Shown piece after piece: positions 1 to 11,494 of a stretch of 64,000 nt of DNA. The notes under the pieces are model-generated. The model did not search any database. It had not been told where the DNA came from and worked only from the letters and a program-made list of their open reading frames with translations. Position 1 is the first letter of the stretch. Every line of letters begins with the position of its first letter. The position numbers and the translations under genes are program-made. Source of the DNA: Jackrogersella multiformis (lineage: Eukaryota; Ascomycota; Sordariomycetes; Xylariales; Hypoxylaceae); assembly GCA_902806575.1 (NCBI GenBank), contig CADCXD010000001.1:3410001-3474000 (forward strand), in the 5' to 3' direction.

Positions 1-1907
1 GCCAGGGTATCTGTTTGGACAACAGTTAAAGCTTTTTTAGATGAGGAAGACGATGACCGGCTCCGAACTAAGCCTAGGTGTTCGTACTAATAATCAGTAT
101 CGGCCAATTGTAATATTCGACACCGGGTTGCGATTCTTATTGGAAGCAAATTCTTAATTTCAATCTAAGAGTTCTTCCTCTCCCGGAATGTGGAGAAGGG
201 AATGATAGGCTTTGAAGGCCTACCAGCGAATACTATTAATTGCCATCATCAATCGCTAAATCCTGGCAGCCCGTAATATGATCATATGGAGTTCTCCTGT
301 CTTGGCTGCTAAGTTTACTGCAACACAACGACTGTACAGATGCGATTTCGACTCGCACATTCGAGCTTTCTTCAACAAAATCCGCATTGGTACGCTACCG
401 ACATGCACGTTATATGCGGCCTAACTGTTGTCCCACAGACCTACATACATACAGGTACGTACGATCCCGTGGATGCCCAATCGTCGGAAGCAAAACCAAA
501 AATACAAAATAAACATTGACCCTAGAGTTCTCTCGCCTATTACACTTAGAAGATATGGTGCTTATAAAACCTATCTAAAACCTAGGTATTCTAGGACACG
601 CTAAAATAGGAGGTACCACTGTGCTGGGAAAGCAACTCATTGGTAACCTAACCTCTATGTTAGGTAGGGATAACGATGTCGATAGCTCCGAGGCTCTTCC
701 GTCCGGTTCGGAAAAGGACGTGGGATACCTATTCCCCCTCTTCCCCTCCGGATCAACATCCGTCTGCTGACACTTGGGCAGAGGTGCAGCCATGCGAAGT
801 TCATCAAGTATTCGTGTGTAATTCCCTATTCAGGCCATTTCCAGATTTACCTATATTCGATAGAGCAGCATACATATGATTCTCTGTCCTGGTAGCCTGC
901 CCGTGAATTCCGTATCACATCGAGGGCACCCTAGCACTTGCAGTCGACCAGAAGTTGGGCCGAGTTTGCAATTGGGATCGTAGTAATCTTTATCGTCACT
1001 CCCCTCCATGAACTTATGGTAAGTACCTAGGTATGCAAGTCTTAGCTGGGTAACTTACCATTTACTCAGTCTAGCAATATGGCCGACACTCTTGTTTCAA
1101 GCAAGCAGATCACAGACTGTCATCAACGACACGTTGTCACTTAACCCCGGAGCACCGCCGGTGCTCTATGGAGTCGTCATGTGGCATGTGGAGCTTGGAA
1201 TGCATGCTAGACACCCCGCCCTCGGATCATCTGCCGATAAACGAGGGAGATGATAATTCATCCTAGCTAATCTCTATATCTCATTTTATTTTCCTTTTTT
1301 TATTTTTTCTGACACGGTGTGAAAATGCTGCGTTGATGACGGACTACATACCTATATCAGTGTGCCTCGCGGATGCAGGGTCAGCGTAAGCCGCCCTATC
1401 TAGTGAGATCATTTATGGCCAGTCGAAACAGCCACCCCTTTCCGCGGCCTACCCTCCAATCATTACTACCTGCGAACCGTTGATCATGACAGCCTTGATA
1501 GAAGCCTGTCGTTGGGCACTGAGACGCCCTTGACGCTAGGCTCCACCACCTGCAGCTACAATTGTACAACGCATCAACACCATCATTTCTTTTCTATATC
1601 GCCATGGCTTTGAAGACGGCTGAAAGTGAAGGCTATATGGTACCATCTCATCCACCTCAACGTCGACGTCGTACAACAACTCAGTCTAGCTCGATCTCGA
1701 TCACCCATCTCCAACAACAGCCACGGTGTCCGAATACCAACGCCCGCGAGGCAGTGAGACTCGGATGTTCTCTGATTTCGTGACCATCCACTAGCCCGGT
1801 TGCCTCGAAGTCTACGGAGAAACTCGAGAAGCATAGATAACCTATGTGTACAATAGCCCTGATGCGAGTCTCTGCATCCCCTTCCGCCAGACGCAAGTAA
1901 GGTTGCG
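1..1907. other. Intergenic region at window edge, no supported gene
   Basis: Open frames here are short (at most about 130 codons), overlap each other on both strands and match no family I recognise. There are scattered poly-T/poly-A runs (for example near 1290-1310) and copies of the CCTAGG-type motif. The right end is probably the 3' UTR of the prefoldin gene. Confidence 0.6.
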
Positions 1908-2627
1908 TCACGACTGGACAACCTGGATATTGTTCTTTTTCTGTACAGACAACCATGTAAGTCCACGGCTTCATAGTCAAGGTTGGGTGGGGGTCATCAA
2001 ACTCGAATTCTCAAGTTTGCAGATATGACATACCTTCCACTTTTCTAGATCATCCTGCTTCATCTTGTATTGCTTGACTAAGTCGTCGAGTACCTTGTTC
2101 AATCCTTCGGCATTAGTCCTCAAAGCGGGGATTACGTTCTGGACTGTTCGTTCCACCAGTACGCCGTTGATCATGCGGAAACACTTGCGGTCCCCCGGAA
2201 GCGGTTCCAAAGTATCGAGCACAAGCCTAGTAAGATGGATTGTCAATAAATGAGCGGTGAGTTCGTCAATGAAGCGGTGAGGTTCAGGGAAAGATGTAGT
2301 CAAGCCGCTAGACATGAAAACCCTAGTAGGGCTGAGGTCATGCGAACGAATTTCCATGCCAGGCGACTCATGAAAGTATGGTTCCATGCTGTTGCTAGGA
2401 ACGAAGTGAAACTATGACGGAAGAAAGTGTCACGAACTTGTGCTCTTCGGCTTCCTGCTCGACATCGCCAATCTTCTGAGCTAGTTGCTGCAGCGTATTC
2501 TTGTAGTTTGAATATGTCGTTTGCAGCTCTGTCAAATACCATTAGACGAAGCTCTTGGTTCTCATGTAAGTGGCTTTATTAGTCACGTACCTTGCTGCTT
2601 CTTGGCCGATATACCCTTAGTCGCCAT
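1908..2627 (-). CDS. PFD2: Prefoldin subunit 2
   Basis: This is a beta-type subunit of the hexameric prefoldin co-chaperone, which delivers unfolded actin and tubulin to the CCT chaperonin in the cytosol. The spliced CDS is complement(join(1908..1940, 2034..2226, 2438..2528, 2591..2627)), giving 117 residues, a normal length for the family. All three introns have GT..AG ends and the reading frame closes exactly. The protein begins MATKGISAKKQQ, followed by an N-terminal coiled-coil helix (about 10-45). The conserved centre has MINGVLVERTVQNVIPAL at about 60-80. A second helix ends in DDLEKWK, and the tail is KKNNIQVVQS, typical of fungal PFD2. The gene is divergent from CMC2, with 339 bases between the two start codons. 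Identification comes from recalled family sequence features. Confidence 0.93.
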
Positions 2628-2966
2628 GGTGGGTGTGGTTTGACGTCAAAAGAAGTATGGTCGTTATGTAGGTGAAGTTAATATATGAGACCACACACTC
2701 TACACTGATGATGAGATGAGTTGTATCCAGCAGCCTTCGAAAGCAATCGATATTGTACTGAACCGCTGGAAATTATAGCCCTGGAACTCATTGGAGGGGT
2801 CGGTGGGGTATGTGGAGTTCACAATGTGGTCCATGCTTTCAAAGGCCCAAAAGTTTCCATCGCGACGGGTTTTTCGGTTTGTCGATTTGCGACAAGAGAG
2901 TGGCCAGTTAGAACTCAGACCATTTTCTTTACAACATCACGAGAGCAGTTTTAAAAGCACCTAAAA
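2628..2966. promoter_or_regulatory. Bidirectional promoter between PFD2 and CMC2
   Basis: These 339 bases separate the two divergent start codons, so both core promoters and 5' UTRs must lie here. No conserved element can be named with confidence. An open frame at 2721-2954 is probably chance. Confidence 0.5.
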
Positions 2967-3267
2967 ATGCATCCACATCTGCATACAAAGGACAACATCG
3001 GTATGGTTGTTGGACTGATAACACTTACTAAACAACGACTAATGGAAAATTTTCACAGCCTGTGAGGATGTCATGAACGCCCTCGAGGAATGTCACGCCA
3101 GGGGCTTCCTGTGGAAGTCAATGGGCATGTGCAATACAGCCAAACATCATGTCACCCTATGCCTGCGAGCCGAGCGATTAAAGCGAACTGCGAAGAATCG
3201 AGAAGCAGCTAAGGTTAAGCGCGAAGACCTTAAGAAGATTTGGACCGAGATCGACGACAACTCGTAG
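2967..3267 (+). CDS. CMC2: COX assembly mitochondrial protein Cmc2-like, twin CX9C
   Basis: Cmc2 is a small intermembrane-space protein needed for cytochrome c oxidase assembly. It is imported and oxidised by the Mia40 pathway. The CDS is join(2967..3000, 3059..3267), 80 residues, with a GT..AG intron and a CTAA-type branch site. The start encodes MHPHLHTKD, matching the family MHP.L start. Two CX9C motifs are visible, CEDVMNALEEC and CNTAKHHVTLC. The second is followed by the conserved CLRAER stretch and a basic C-terminal helix. The first exon encodes only the N-terminal 11 residues, so an open frame starting at the internal Met at 3073 would miss the first cysteine. Cmc1 and other twin-CX9C proteins are related, but the ECHARGFLWKSMGMCN segment fits Cmc2 best. 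Confidence 0.92.
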
Positions 3268-3590
3268 CGGGCATGTGCTGAAAACCGATAATGGCCGATG
3301 TAAAAGGATAGTAGGAGTTGATGATCATGGCTTTTGCATTACATCACATTACATAGCATGGCATTGGCGTTATAAAAGGTATAGAGGGTTTTGGCTTGGT
3401 TCATACAGGCATGATTTTCACAGGAGATAACTCGAACGACGTTTTACTCCCCCCCAATCGCGGGCTCGGAAGTTATATTGCAGATTTTTAGCTTATTCAA
3501 CGGTTGTGCTAGTTGAGGTGGTCCTATCGAGCTAGATATTATCACACAGGCCTCGACGTGGATTCCGACTCCCTTTGGCCAGCCTCCCCC
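3268..3590. other. 3' region between convergent CMC2 and TMEM14-like genes
   Basis: This stretch of 323 bases holds the 3' UTRs of two convergent genes. No open frame or structured element was identified. Confidence 0.5.
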
Positions 3591-4055
3591 TTATAGAGTC
3601 TTCCTGAAGGCGTTGCCGAAGGTCAACAGACCGAAGATGGAGATCAAGCTCAGCACAGTCGGGACTGGCTTTCCACTGCGAAGGGCTCGAGGGATGGAAG
3701 CACCGCCAAGCACGACAGAGGCTAGGAGAGCAAGCTCGACGCCATAGGACTGGCGTGATTGTAGGCGATATCCTCCAAGGGCGTCTTAATGCAATATCGC
3801 GTCAGCTTTTGATACGTATCGCAAACTGATTCAAATTCAATCTAACTGGATAGGTAGTCATTGACGTACACAATATACCGACTGTCATGCCGGCAGCAAC
3901 CGAGGGTACGGAACCGGTCTTGACGTAGCCCACCGTACCGCCGCCTGCGGTCAAGGCTCCGAGGATAAATGCGATGGTTTCTAGAGCCTGTCCCGGAGCT
4001 AGTTAGCTTTAATATATATATGGATACTATCGAATGTGCCGAAATAACCTACCAT
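3591..4055 (-). CDS. TMEM14 family small membrane protein
   Basis: The spliced CDS is complement(join(3591..3784, 3870..3987, 4053..4055)), 104 residues. It has the alternating small-residue helices of the Tmemb_14 (UPF0136) family: ALTAGGGTVGYVKTGSVPSV (about 11-30), YALGGYRLQ, and a C-terminal SLISIFGLLTFGNAFRK segment. Three to four transmembrane helices are likely. Animal TMEM14 proteins sit in the mitochondrial inner membrane and are linked to heme and lipid handling; the role in fungi is poorly known. The first coding exon is only the ATG (4053-4055), immediately followed by GTAGGT and closed by GACAG before GCTCTAGAA. Upstream in that frame a TAA lies in the intron, so no longer contiguous start exists. 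The branch site GCTAAC supports this model. The gene is divergent from OST2. Confidence 0.85.
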
Positions 4056-4601
4056 TTCTTTTTCGGTAACTACGTAAGTAGAAATTACAAAAATTTCGAG
4101 TTGATAAATGGGATGAGAGTTTTTCTTAGTTGTCACGATGTAGTCGCTGGAATCAGCTTTGTAAGGTAGACAAGGGGAGGCTACGCCTTGGAAGTCCGGA
4201 CTCCCGATACTGTAGGTTCGCAGGTATCTCTTACAGGCGAAGCGCCGAGGGGTCCTTAGGAGTTAAAAAGGTGGGTACCTTATAGTACATACTAGGTACC
4301 TACCCCGGTACGCATCTATTACGTGATGTGGCGGAAGCCATACATAGTATAACACACCAGCCACGACTACCCCAAGGTACATATTATGGGCCCTTTGTGA
4401 TTGGTTGTTTCAATGTTCGTCTTGGGATTGACTGGGGAACCATTTTTGAAGCTTCCGTGTCCCTTACACGCAATTCCAGGGTCTATTCTTTTAAACTTCA
4501 ACGACTCACAAGTAAATTCAATTGTTAACAACCTTCGAACCCCTAAAACCAATTCTCCCACCGTAATTCACAACGATATTAAGATACGGAATAAAAACAC
4601 A
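4056..4601. promoter_or_regulatory. Divergent promoter region of TMEM14-like gene and OST2
   Basis: These 546 bases separate two divergent starts. They contain GGTACC/CCTAGG-type repeats around 4265-4310. An in-frame upstream extension of OST2 from 4401 is open but does not look like the family N-terminus and is treated as 5' UTR. Confidence 0.5.
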
Positions 4602-5288
4602 ATGGCGCCAAAAAGATCCTCTGCCGCCGCCGGCATTACCGCACCCGCAGTGCCAGCTACAGCTACAGCTACAGCTACTACAACTACAACTAGCAGCGCC
4701 GTCGCCAAGACTTCTGCTAGCGGTTCATCGATCGACCAGGTCGCTCTGAATCTCGTCCAGCATTACCAGAAGGCGACGCCCCAGCGCACGAAGCTGATTG
4801 ACGCGTTCATGGCGTTCCTCGTGGCCGTGGGCGCTTTGCAGTTCGCGTACTGCGTCTTGGCCGGCAACTACGTACGTACCTGCTTCCACGTACCTCTCTT
4901 GCAGAGAACACCTTAGGTGATTGCGCCTGTTGGCTAACAAAGTATTTTGATGATTATAGCCCTTCAACGCTTTCCTCTCGGGCTTCTCGGCGACCGTTGG
5001 CCAGTTCGTTCTTACCGGTACGTTTATCTCGCCTTGCGCCACGAGTTACATTGGGGATGAAGTAGTAGAACGGATGGAATACTAACTGTTGAAATAGCAT
5101 CCCTACGTATACAGACCACAGACGCAAACAAGGCCGATTTCCCTTCAGTATCATCGGAGAGGTATGCTCTTCCCTACCGTCATCCTTCCATTTATACAAC
5201 GAGACTAACACGTTTGCGCAGAGCGTTTGCGGATTACGTCGTCGGAAGCCTCATTCTGCATTTCTTCTGTGTCAACTTCATAAACTGA
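4602..5288 (+). CDS. OST2: Oligosaccharyltransferase subunit OST2/DAD1
   Basis: This is a small integral subunit of the ER oligosaccharyltransferase, which transfers the Glc3Man9GlcNAc2 glycan to Asn residues. The CDS is join(4602..4871, 4960..5017, 5098..5161, 5222..5288), 152 residues. A variable Ala/Thr-rich N-terminus (residues about 8-45), partly coded by a repeated ACAGCT unit, precedes the DAD1 core. The core holds QRTKLIDAFMAFLVAVGALQ, FAYCVLAGNYPFNAFLSGF, a loop with LRIQ, and the C-terminal VGSLILHFFCVNFIN. Three membrane helices are expected. The ATG at 4602 was preferred over in-frame ATGs from 4401 because MAPKRSS is the usual fungal type of start. ALG5, acting in the same pathway, lies at the far end of the window. 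Confidence 0.95.
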
Positions 5289-5514
5289 GTAAGGGAAGGC
5301 GCCCGGGATATGCCAAGGATACAGTACTGGAGTAGGGAGACAATATGGTTGCCGGGCCCGCAAAGAAGGCGTGCAATCTCTGTATTACAACCAAAATAGT
5401 CACGACTGGGTAGAGCAACCAAAAATAAAACACCGTGATAAACACTGTAATCTTCTCCGAGTTCCATTGGTATAATACTTCCGCCGTGAAGCTGTGACCC
5501 TACGTCTGTCTAGT

Positions 5515-6701
5515 CTAGTCCACCCCGTCATCCCCATCATCGCCCCCCCTCGGCTCCTCAGCTTTAGGCGGCGCTCTCGGGGGACCACCGCCGCCGCCCG
5601 CTTTGGGAGGCGGAGGCGGCGGCGTCTTGCTCGCAGCTATGTTCCCATCCAGCTCCCTGCTCTTCCTCTCCTCCTCCGCGAAGTAGTCGTCCATCAACCT
5701 CTTTGGGGCGTGGCCATGCCTCTCCTTCTTCTTGCCCCGCGGCGGCGGCGCGGCGCTGCCCGCCCCCGGAGACGGCGACCTGACCATTTGCGCGGGCACT
5801 AGGAAATCCGACGTTGCCGCTGCCGCCGCCGCCGCCGGGACGAACGTGCTCGAGGCGTCGCCCAGCGGCGGCGCCGCGAACTGGTCCGCGCTCGCGCCGA
5901 CCATACCCACATCGCTGCCGCCGCCGTCGAACAGCGTCTCGCCGGGCGCGTTGACGGGCTCGTCCAGGGGCGCGGGCAGGCGGTGCAAGGCGCCGTACCC
6001 GAGCACGCACCCCAGCGCGCCCTCGCCGCCCCACTCGCGGCTAGGCGCGATCTCGACCTCGCGCGTGACGTCGTACTCGGCGTTGTAGACCCAGAGCTTG
6101 AGGGGGCGGCCGACGAAGTCGTCGACGAGCTCGCCGAGCCCGCCCTCGCCGTGCAGCACGCCGTCCGGCGTCCCCAGCACGTAGTCGCTGTACGGCAGCA
6201 GCCCCGCGGCGTCGGCCGGCGAGTGCGCCGCCACGTCGAGCACATGCCACACGTTGGAGGCGACGCCCAGCGCCGTCCACTGCAGCGATAGACCCAGCGA
6301 GCGCGTGGAGGTCGGCACGCCGATGTGCAGCACTCGCGTGCGCTGCCCCTTGGCGCTCCACAGCCCGAGGGCTACGCTGGATCCGGCGCAGTTGCGCACT
6401 TCTTGCGCGAAGAGTCGGGGGTCGGGGTTGTCCTGTTTTGTGATGAAGAGGGGGGGCTTGTTAGTTTGGTTTTCTGTTATGGGGGGTTTCTAGTAGGTAG
6501 GTAGATAGGGAGGGAGGGAGGTAGTCAACACCGTACAATGACACGCCCATTGATCCCGACGATGAAGTCGAACCAGGGCTCGACGGCGAGCTCGAGGTTC
6601 GTGTTGCGCAGGACTTGGAAGCCGAACCCGGGACCGTCCTTGTGCTGCGGCCGCGCGTCGCCGTCGAGGCGCGACAGGTAGCGGTTCAGTGCGTTGAACA
6701 T
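5515..6701 (-). CDS. GRH1: Golgi reassembly-stacking protein (GRASP/Grh1 homologue)
   Basis: GRASP proteins tether early Golgi and COPII membranes and support unconventional secretion. The CDS is complement(join(5515..6432, 6537..6701)), 360 residues. Two tandem PDZ-like GRASP domains span about residues 12-205: the first has DFIVGINGRVIDNPDPRLFA, the second has the WHVLDVAAHSPADAAGLLPY core. The C-terminal SPR domain is low-complexity, rich in Pro, Gly and Asp, with an NEXT-type basic patch (PPPRGKKKERHGHAPKRLMD) and a DDGDDGVD end. The intron splits VI and DNPDP at the expected place. There is no Gly at position 2, so myristoylation as in animal GRASP65 is not expected. Third positions are strongly GC-rich, which creates long antisense open frames. 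The gene is convergent with OST2. Confidence 0.93.
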
Positions 6702-7228
6702 GATATGGGTGCGAGTGCGAGTGCAAGTCTGTGTTCTTGTAGGTACCTAGAAAAAGTAGTAGAGCTGGAGCTGGGCGGACTAGGTACCTAGGTAGGTATC
6801 ACCACCTATCAAAGTTCAATAAAGCTCCAGCTGTCCTCAGCCTTATGCCACTAGGTCTCTAGTGTAGGTACTTAGGTACACTACTAAACGTGAATTGCTA
6901 GAAGTGGTCAAAGCTTCAGCATCCATATCCATCATGTCCCACAGCCTGTGGGGCAACCTACTGTTAGCGTCCACTTTAGCTACCTAGATAGGTACCTACC
7001 CCTGCTAGTACCCCATTAGCCTCGTCCAACGCGAAAATACACTTCCTAGGTCTCGTCTCTCGTTTCTTCAACTTCCTTCATTAATACAACGTTTCAAAGG
7101 ATATGTTTGTCGTTGGCTTATAAATCCCATTTAATTCATTAATTGCCCACCTGAATCTTATTCATGCCATTATATCAGACCGACTGTATTAGGCAACTCA
7201 TGCATGTAAATCCAGCAGCTCTTTCAGG
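6702..7228. promoter_or_regulatory. Divergent promoter region of GRASP and TGS1
   Basis: This stretch of 527 bases contains several CCTAGG/GGTACC palindromic motifs, for example 6781-6799. No gene was seen. Confidence 0.5.
6781..6799. repeat. CCTAGG-type palindromic motif copy
   Basis: TAGGTACCTAGGTAGGTAT combines the overlapping palindromes TAGGTACCTA and TACCTAGGTA. It lies in the GRASP/TGS1 intergenic region and is one of many dispersed copies. Confidence 0.8.
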
Positions 7229-8207
7229 ATGAAAATGAAACAAGTTGACAAACTCCCTCTCACAAGCGAATGCCACCATTGGACTCGTCTAGCTGAAGTG
7301 CCTTGGGACTTACAGAAGTGAGTTAGACTAGCATCCCTCATCCCTCGTGCCAACATTTGCCAACATTTGCCAACATTGGACGGTCTACTTACTAATGCAA
7401 TTCGATCTTGTAGGTACTGGCAGCAGAGATACACTATTTTCCCTTACTACAATGAAGGCATCTACATGACTGAAGATGCTTGGTATGGTGTCACCCCTGA
7501 GCCGGTTGCAAAGTGAGTTTCGCCTCCTTCATCTATCTCAGACTGGACCTAGATCCGTCATCCTTCACGTGTGATATCCCTACCTCGACACGAGTTGACC
7601 AGGTTCTAGTCAAATCGCACGCGAATATGGTTCCATTATTAGCTCAAAAAAGACCACGGTCATCGATCTGTTTGCCGGCGTAGGAGCAAATGCTATCAGC
7701 CTTGCCCTCGCTAAGGCTGAAGATGACACGCCTCGCTGGGAAAAGGTGATCGCCATAGAGCTAGATGCAGCCACTCTTGCTTGTGCGCAACATAATGCAT
7801 CCCTACATGGTATGGCTGACGACATCATCTGGGTCCTGGGTGATAGCTTCGAGTACCTGGAGACTCTCCTGAGCTCCCCAGACAAACTCGGGGATGGCTT
7901 GCAGGTGGACGTAGCATCCACGGCCTTGTTTGCGTCGCCACCCTGGGGCGGACCGGGGTACAGGACTGACGGCATATTCGACCTAAACACCATGGAGCCC
8001 TATAACTTGGCCAAGTTACATGGGGCGTATAGAACAATGGATCACGCCCTTTACCTTCCGCGTACAAGCGATCTTAGACAAATTGCAAAGCTAGCCTCTG
8101 ACGGGACCAAGATCGAAGTCGTGCAGTACTGCGTCGAAGGCGCAAGTAAAGCAATGGTTACGTACATACCTGCTGCCCAGGACGAAGACACTCATATGGA
8201 GACATAG
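7229..8207 (+). CDS. TGS1: Trimethylguanosine synthase
   Basis: Tgs1 dimethylates the m7G cap of snRNAs and snoRNAs to the 2,2,7-trimethylguanosine form, using SAM, in the nucleus/nucleolus. The CDS is join(7229..7317, 7414..7512, 7610..8207), 261 residues. The conserved entry DLQKYWQQRYTIFPYYNEGI and DAWYGVTPEPVA precede the Rossmann SAM motif DLFAGVGANAISLA (from residue 82). The catalytic motif IV SPPWGGPGY begins at residue 172; its Trp stacks on the m7G base in known structures. The third exon begins at TCAAATC after TTCTAG; the nearer CAG acceptor would give an immediate stop. The start is the first ATG of the frame (MKMKQVDK). Fungal enzymes are compact like this one and lack the long animal N-terminus. 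Confidence 0.93.
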
Positions 8208-8330
8208 CAATTCCAGACTTTACTAGATCGCCTTTCTCTCCAGTCACGCAAGTCGAATTGGCTATTCAAGTCGACCGATAACTGGATCTATACACGATGG
8301 ACTGGATTCTAGAAATGCTCAATTTATGCA

Positions 8331-9501
8331 TCATAAGAAGTTTGAGGTACTGCTCGATGGACTAAGCTCTGGCCGAGTTGGCCTAGGTGGCCTAGGTGGC
8401 CTAATTGGCCGAGTTGGGCGACCTCCCATGTAATATTCGCTCACCCTCGGCTCACCCATCAGCAGGCTCGTATTTCTGCTAGCCAGCCTCTTTTCCAGAC
8501 CGTTCCGTAGGAACCTTATAGGGTGTGCAACGACTAAGCCGACAACAGCTTCACCAACGAGGAGGCTATCAAGGCCTGCAAAAAGAGCTTGATTCTTCGC
8601 GTTCCAGCTATCCAACCCGCCACCCACCACTATTGTCTGATACAGCCCTCTTGTGAATAGGCAAATGGCGGAAATCAATAGCATTGCCAAGAAGAATTTG
8701 AATCTGTACGCCATGGGGACAAACCCGTGGACTGGATGAAACGTCGTATATCCAAATCGTTTGTTGGCCAAGGAGGCTCGCAATAATACGAGGCCGAAAA
8801 GCAATAGGAAAATGATTATGGAGAAAACCTGCACGGCGATGCCAGCGGCAATGATGGGGCTGCCGACCTCTGCATTATGACCGAGACCCGTATCAGCGGA
8901 GAGGTCTGAGAAGGAGATGATGATGCCGACAACCTGAAGAACGAATCCAACGACGTCAATCCAGATCAGGAGAGGGTAATGTGAAGCATCTATCAATGAA
9001 TGTTCCGTTCCGAGGATTTTAATCGCTTCAGGTATGGTGAAATATATGCTTTAAACTAGTCAGCACGCTCTTCAGAGCTCAATTTCAAGTGAGAGAAGAG
9101 AACTATTCTACTAACGCTGCAGAGATAAAAGCCGGTGCAACTATTATGAATGCTGTCGATGTTGCGTATAAGGCCACGTTCCACGGGTCAACCGAACTTC
9201 CGAGCCTAACGCTATAGCCGATACTTTCGAAGAGGCAAGCTATCGAGATTGGGACGCTGAACTCTAGCCACCTATTCGTATCGGCTATATAGAATGTGTA
9301 GAGCAGACAGGCGAGCAAGGATCCAATGTGAATGATCAAGAAGATTACCTCCGCTGCCGCACTCGGCGGGTAACCGTAAGGAGATGCTGCGACCGGGCAA
9401 CTATCAAAAGTACATGAAGCGATTGACCTCATCGTCAGCAAGATAGAGTATACAGAATGTCCATATAACACTGTCTTAGTAAGCCATACGGGAAATGGCA
9501 T
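8331..9501 (-). CDS. RTA1-like seven-helix membrane protein
   Basis: The spliced CDS is complement(join(8331..9048, 9116..9501)), 367 residues. RTA1-family proteins (RTA1, RSB1, RTM1) are fungal seven-helix plasma-membrane proteins linked to export of sphingoid bases and resistance to toxic compounds. Visible hallmarks are YGYPPSAAAEVIFLIIHIGS, the IACLFESIGYSVRLG helix, the APAFISAAIYFTIPEAIKIL junction recreated by splicing, and later helices to about residue 315. The segment AAEVGSPIIA.. is replaced here by a HNAEVGSPIIAAGIAVQVFS stretch, as in the family. The C-terminus is cytoplasmic and ends in a Pro/Arg repeat (about 345-360) coded by GGCCTAGGT-like repeats at 8371-8412. Substrate cannot be told. 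It lies convergent to TGS1 with only 123 bases between stop codons. Confidence 0.88.
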
Positions 9502-10404
9502 ACGACAAGAAAAGGTAAGTATTAGGCGCAGATCTAACAGAAGGGGGCAGTGATGCGATATATTATATGAAATACAAATATGTTCTCCAGATAGGTACTG
9601 TTGGTAATCTAGATAGGTTAGATGGGTAGATCGCTTGCGATCTGCTTAGCCTCAAGGAGTTGGTACAGCCGGAACAGTCTCCAGATCGAGGGGCGTTTAG
9701 AAAGACCAACGTTGCAATCATTATCAACCGCAGAGGAGCTGGTTTCGACAGCAGTCCTTTTATTCGAAACAACACCGTCGACACTGAGAACCATAATCCT
9801 ACTGCAACGTCGGGGCCGTTAAAGAACCCCGATCTAGACCAGAGACCTGCCCACGACGCTCGGTTACGGCATCCGAAGCCCCTGATATCGCCAGAGGTGA
9901 TAGGTAGGTAAGTCGAGCGAATGTCGCTCGTACGGGTTTACGGGGTATGTATTTCGTACAGTCAGCCAAATCGTATACGGCCAGAAGTCGTCCAGGGGTA
10001 TTCTCCACCACCTCACAGGAACCGCATTGGGGTGGCTGTGCTCACAACTCTATTGTTAGATACGTGGGCGTGGTAGGTAGGTAGTTAGTTGTAAGACACC
10101 AGAGGCTGACCAGCGACTTGGTGCTGGTACCGAATTCGCCAATTACAGCTGCCTAGCAGACCAAGATGGCAACATTCGACGATGTGCACCGACCCCAATG
10201 CCGTTCTGGCTTGCGCTTACTGAGTCCCAATCGGTCCCAGTCCGGGAAAAAGATTGACGATAATCACGAAAGATGTTCATATACTTATCCAGCACGCATA
10301 TTCCGATATTCGGCTTTCAAGTACGATACCTAACGCTTCTAGTTGTACATAGATCGGGCCCAGACAGCGCTCGTCGTTGCTTGCTTGGATATCCTTATAG
10401 CTAT

Positions 10405-10427
10405 CTACCTAGGTAGGTACCTAGGTA
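10405..10427. repeat. CCTAGG-type palindromic motif copy
   Basis: Two overlapping TACCTAGGTA-like palindromes lie side by side in intergenic DNA. Confidence 0.8.
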
Positions 10428-11473
10428 ACTGACGACCTAACAGGATCACTTGCGATTACTATTCTGCTTCCTTTTACTGTCAGTTGGTGCTCGAACATGC
10501 TATAACCATGCCCGCTAGAAAATAGAAGATTAAGAGCCTGCGGCTACCAGCTGAGAAGCATTTACATCATAAGACATACCTATATTAATTACCACCACGG
10601 CGCCACGAGAATCCTCTTTCGGAAGAGTCAGCCAGCCAGCCAACTGAATCAGCCAGCTACTAGATCCGTTTTAGACTCACAATCAAGAAATATCTTGCGG
10701 CTTTCGCAGTGCCGTAGGTATGCACATACATGCAGCACCAAGAGCTTACGTTACCCAAAGTCGCATACTTCAATATTGGCCTTGATTTTTGGCGTCCAGC
10801 AACCCCTATTTCATTTCTCGTTCGTCTGCCGTGGTACTAGTTGTTGGCACGTTAAGCGTTTGGAGGAGAACCTATACGCATAATGCGACACATACGATAC
10901 GCTCACGAGTGTGAATTACGATTGCACCAATGGCCATCTGGCTCATTGAAGCAGGTTGCCTTGGAGATGACCTGACCTGCGTCTAACTCCCGCCAACGCA
11001 CCTGGTTGCATACACGTCTATTGAAAATCTCGGGCGTGTGGGATGCGGCCGCAGGAAACTACCTACATATCCTCATTCAGGTACCTACTCTAAACTATAT
11101 GCTGACCTACTAAGCACCTAAGTAAGCCAACCTTCTGGGCAGAAGAAGTCAAACCAATGTAGGAATTACACGCCGCGGCTGAGTGAGCACCACGTGGGGC
11201 ACACGTTTCGAATAAGGGGTGGCCTACATACTAACCCAAGGTAAACAGAGTATGGGATGCGGCGTTCGGCCCCTAGAAATAAGGCAGATTGCCTACCGAC
11301 TCGGCGGTCGTCTTTCTTTCGTTGCCCCCATTTAATATATATATATAAGTCATAGGAGCATCGAGGAGCCGCCACTCGCTCGCCTACAATAACGTTACCG
11401 CGGCGGGGCAAAGGTCCCGGATATTCGGTTTGCCCTTTTGCACTTTTGTCGTTATGTCCGAGACGATGACAAT

Positions 11474-11494
11474 GACGACGACGACGACGACGAC
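11474..11494. repeat. GAC trinucleotide microsatellite
   Basis: Seven perfect GAC copies, outside any supported gene. Confidence 0.9.

Noticed and set aside
4401..4601. In-frame upstream extension of OST2 (67 residues)
   Set aside because: Sequence is not DAD1-like and lies in the divergent promoter; MAPKRSS at 4602 is the better start.
5564..6361. Several Arg/Ala-rich frames over the GRASP gene
   Set aside because: Shadows of the high-GC GRASP coding frame.
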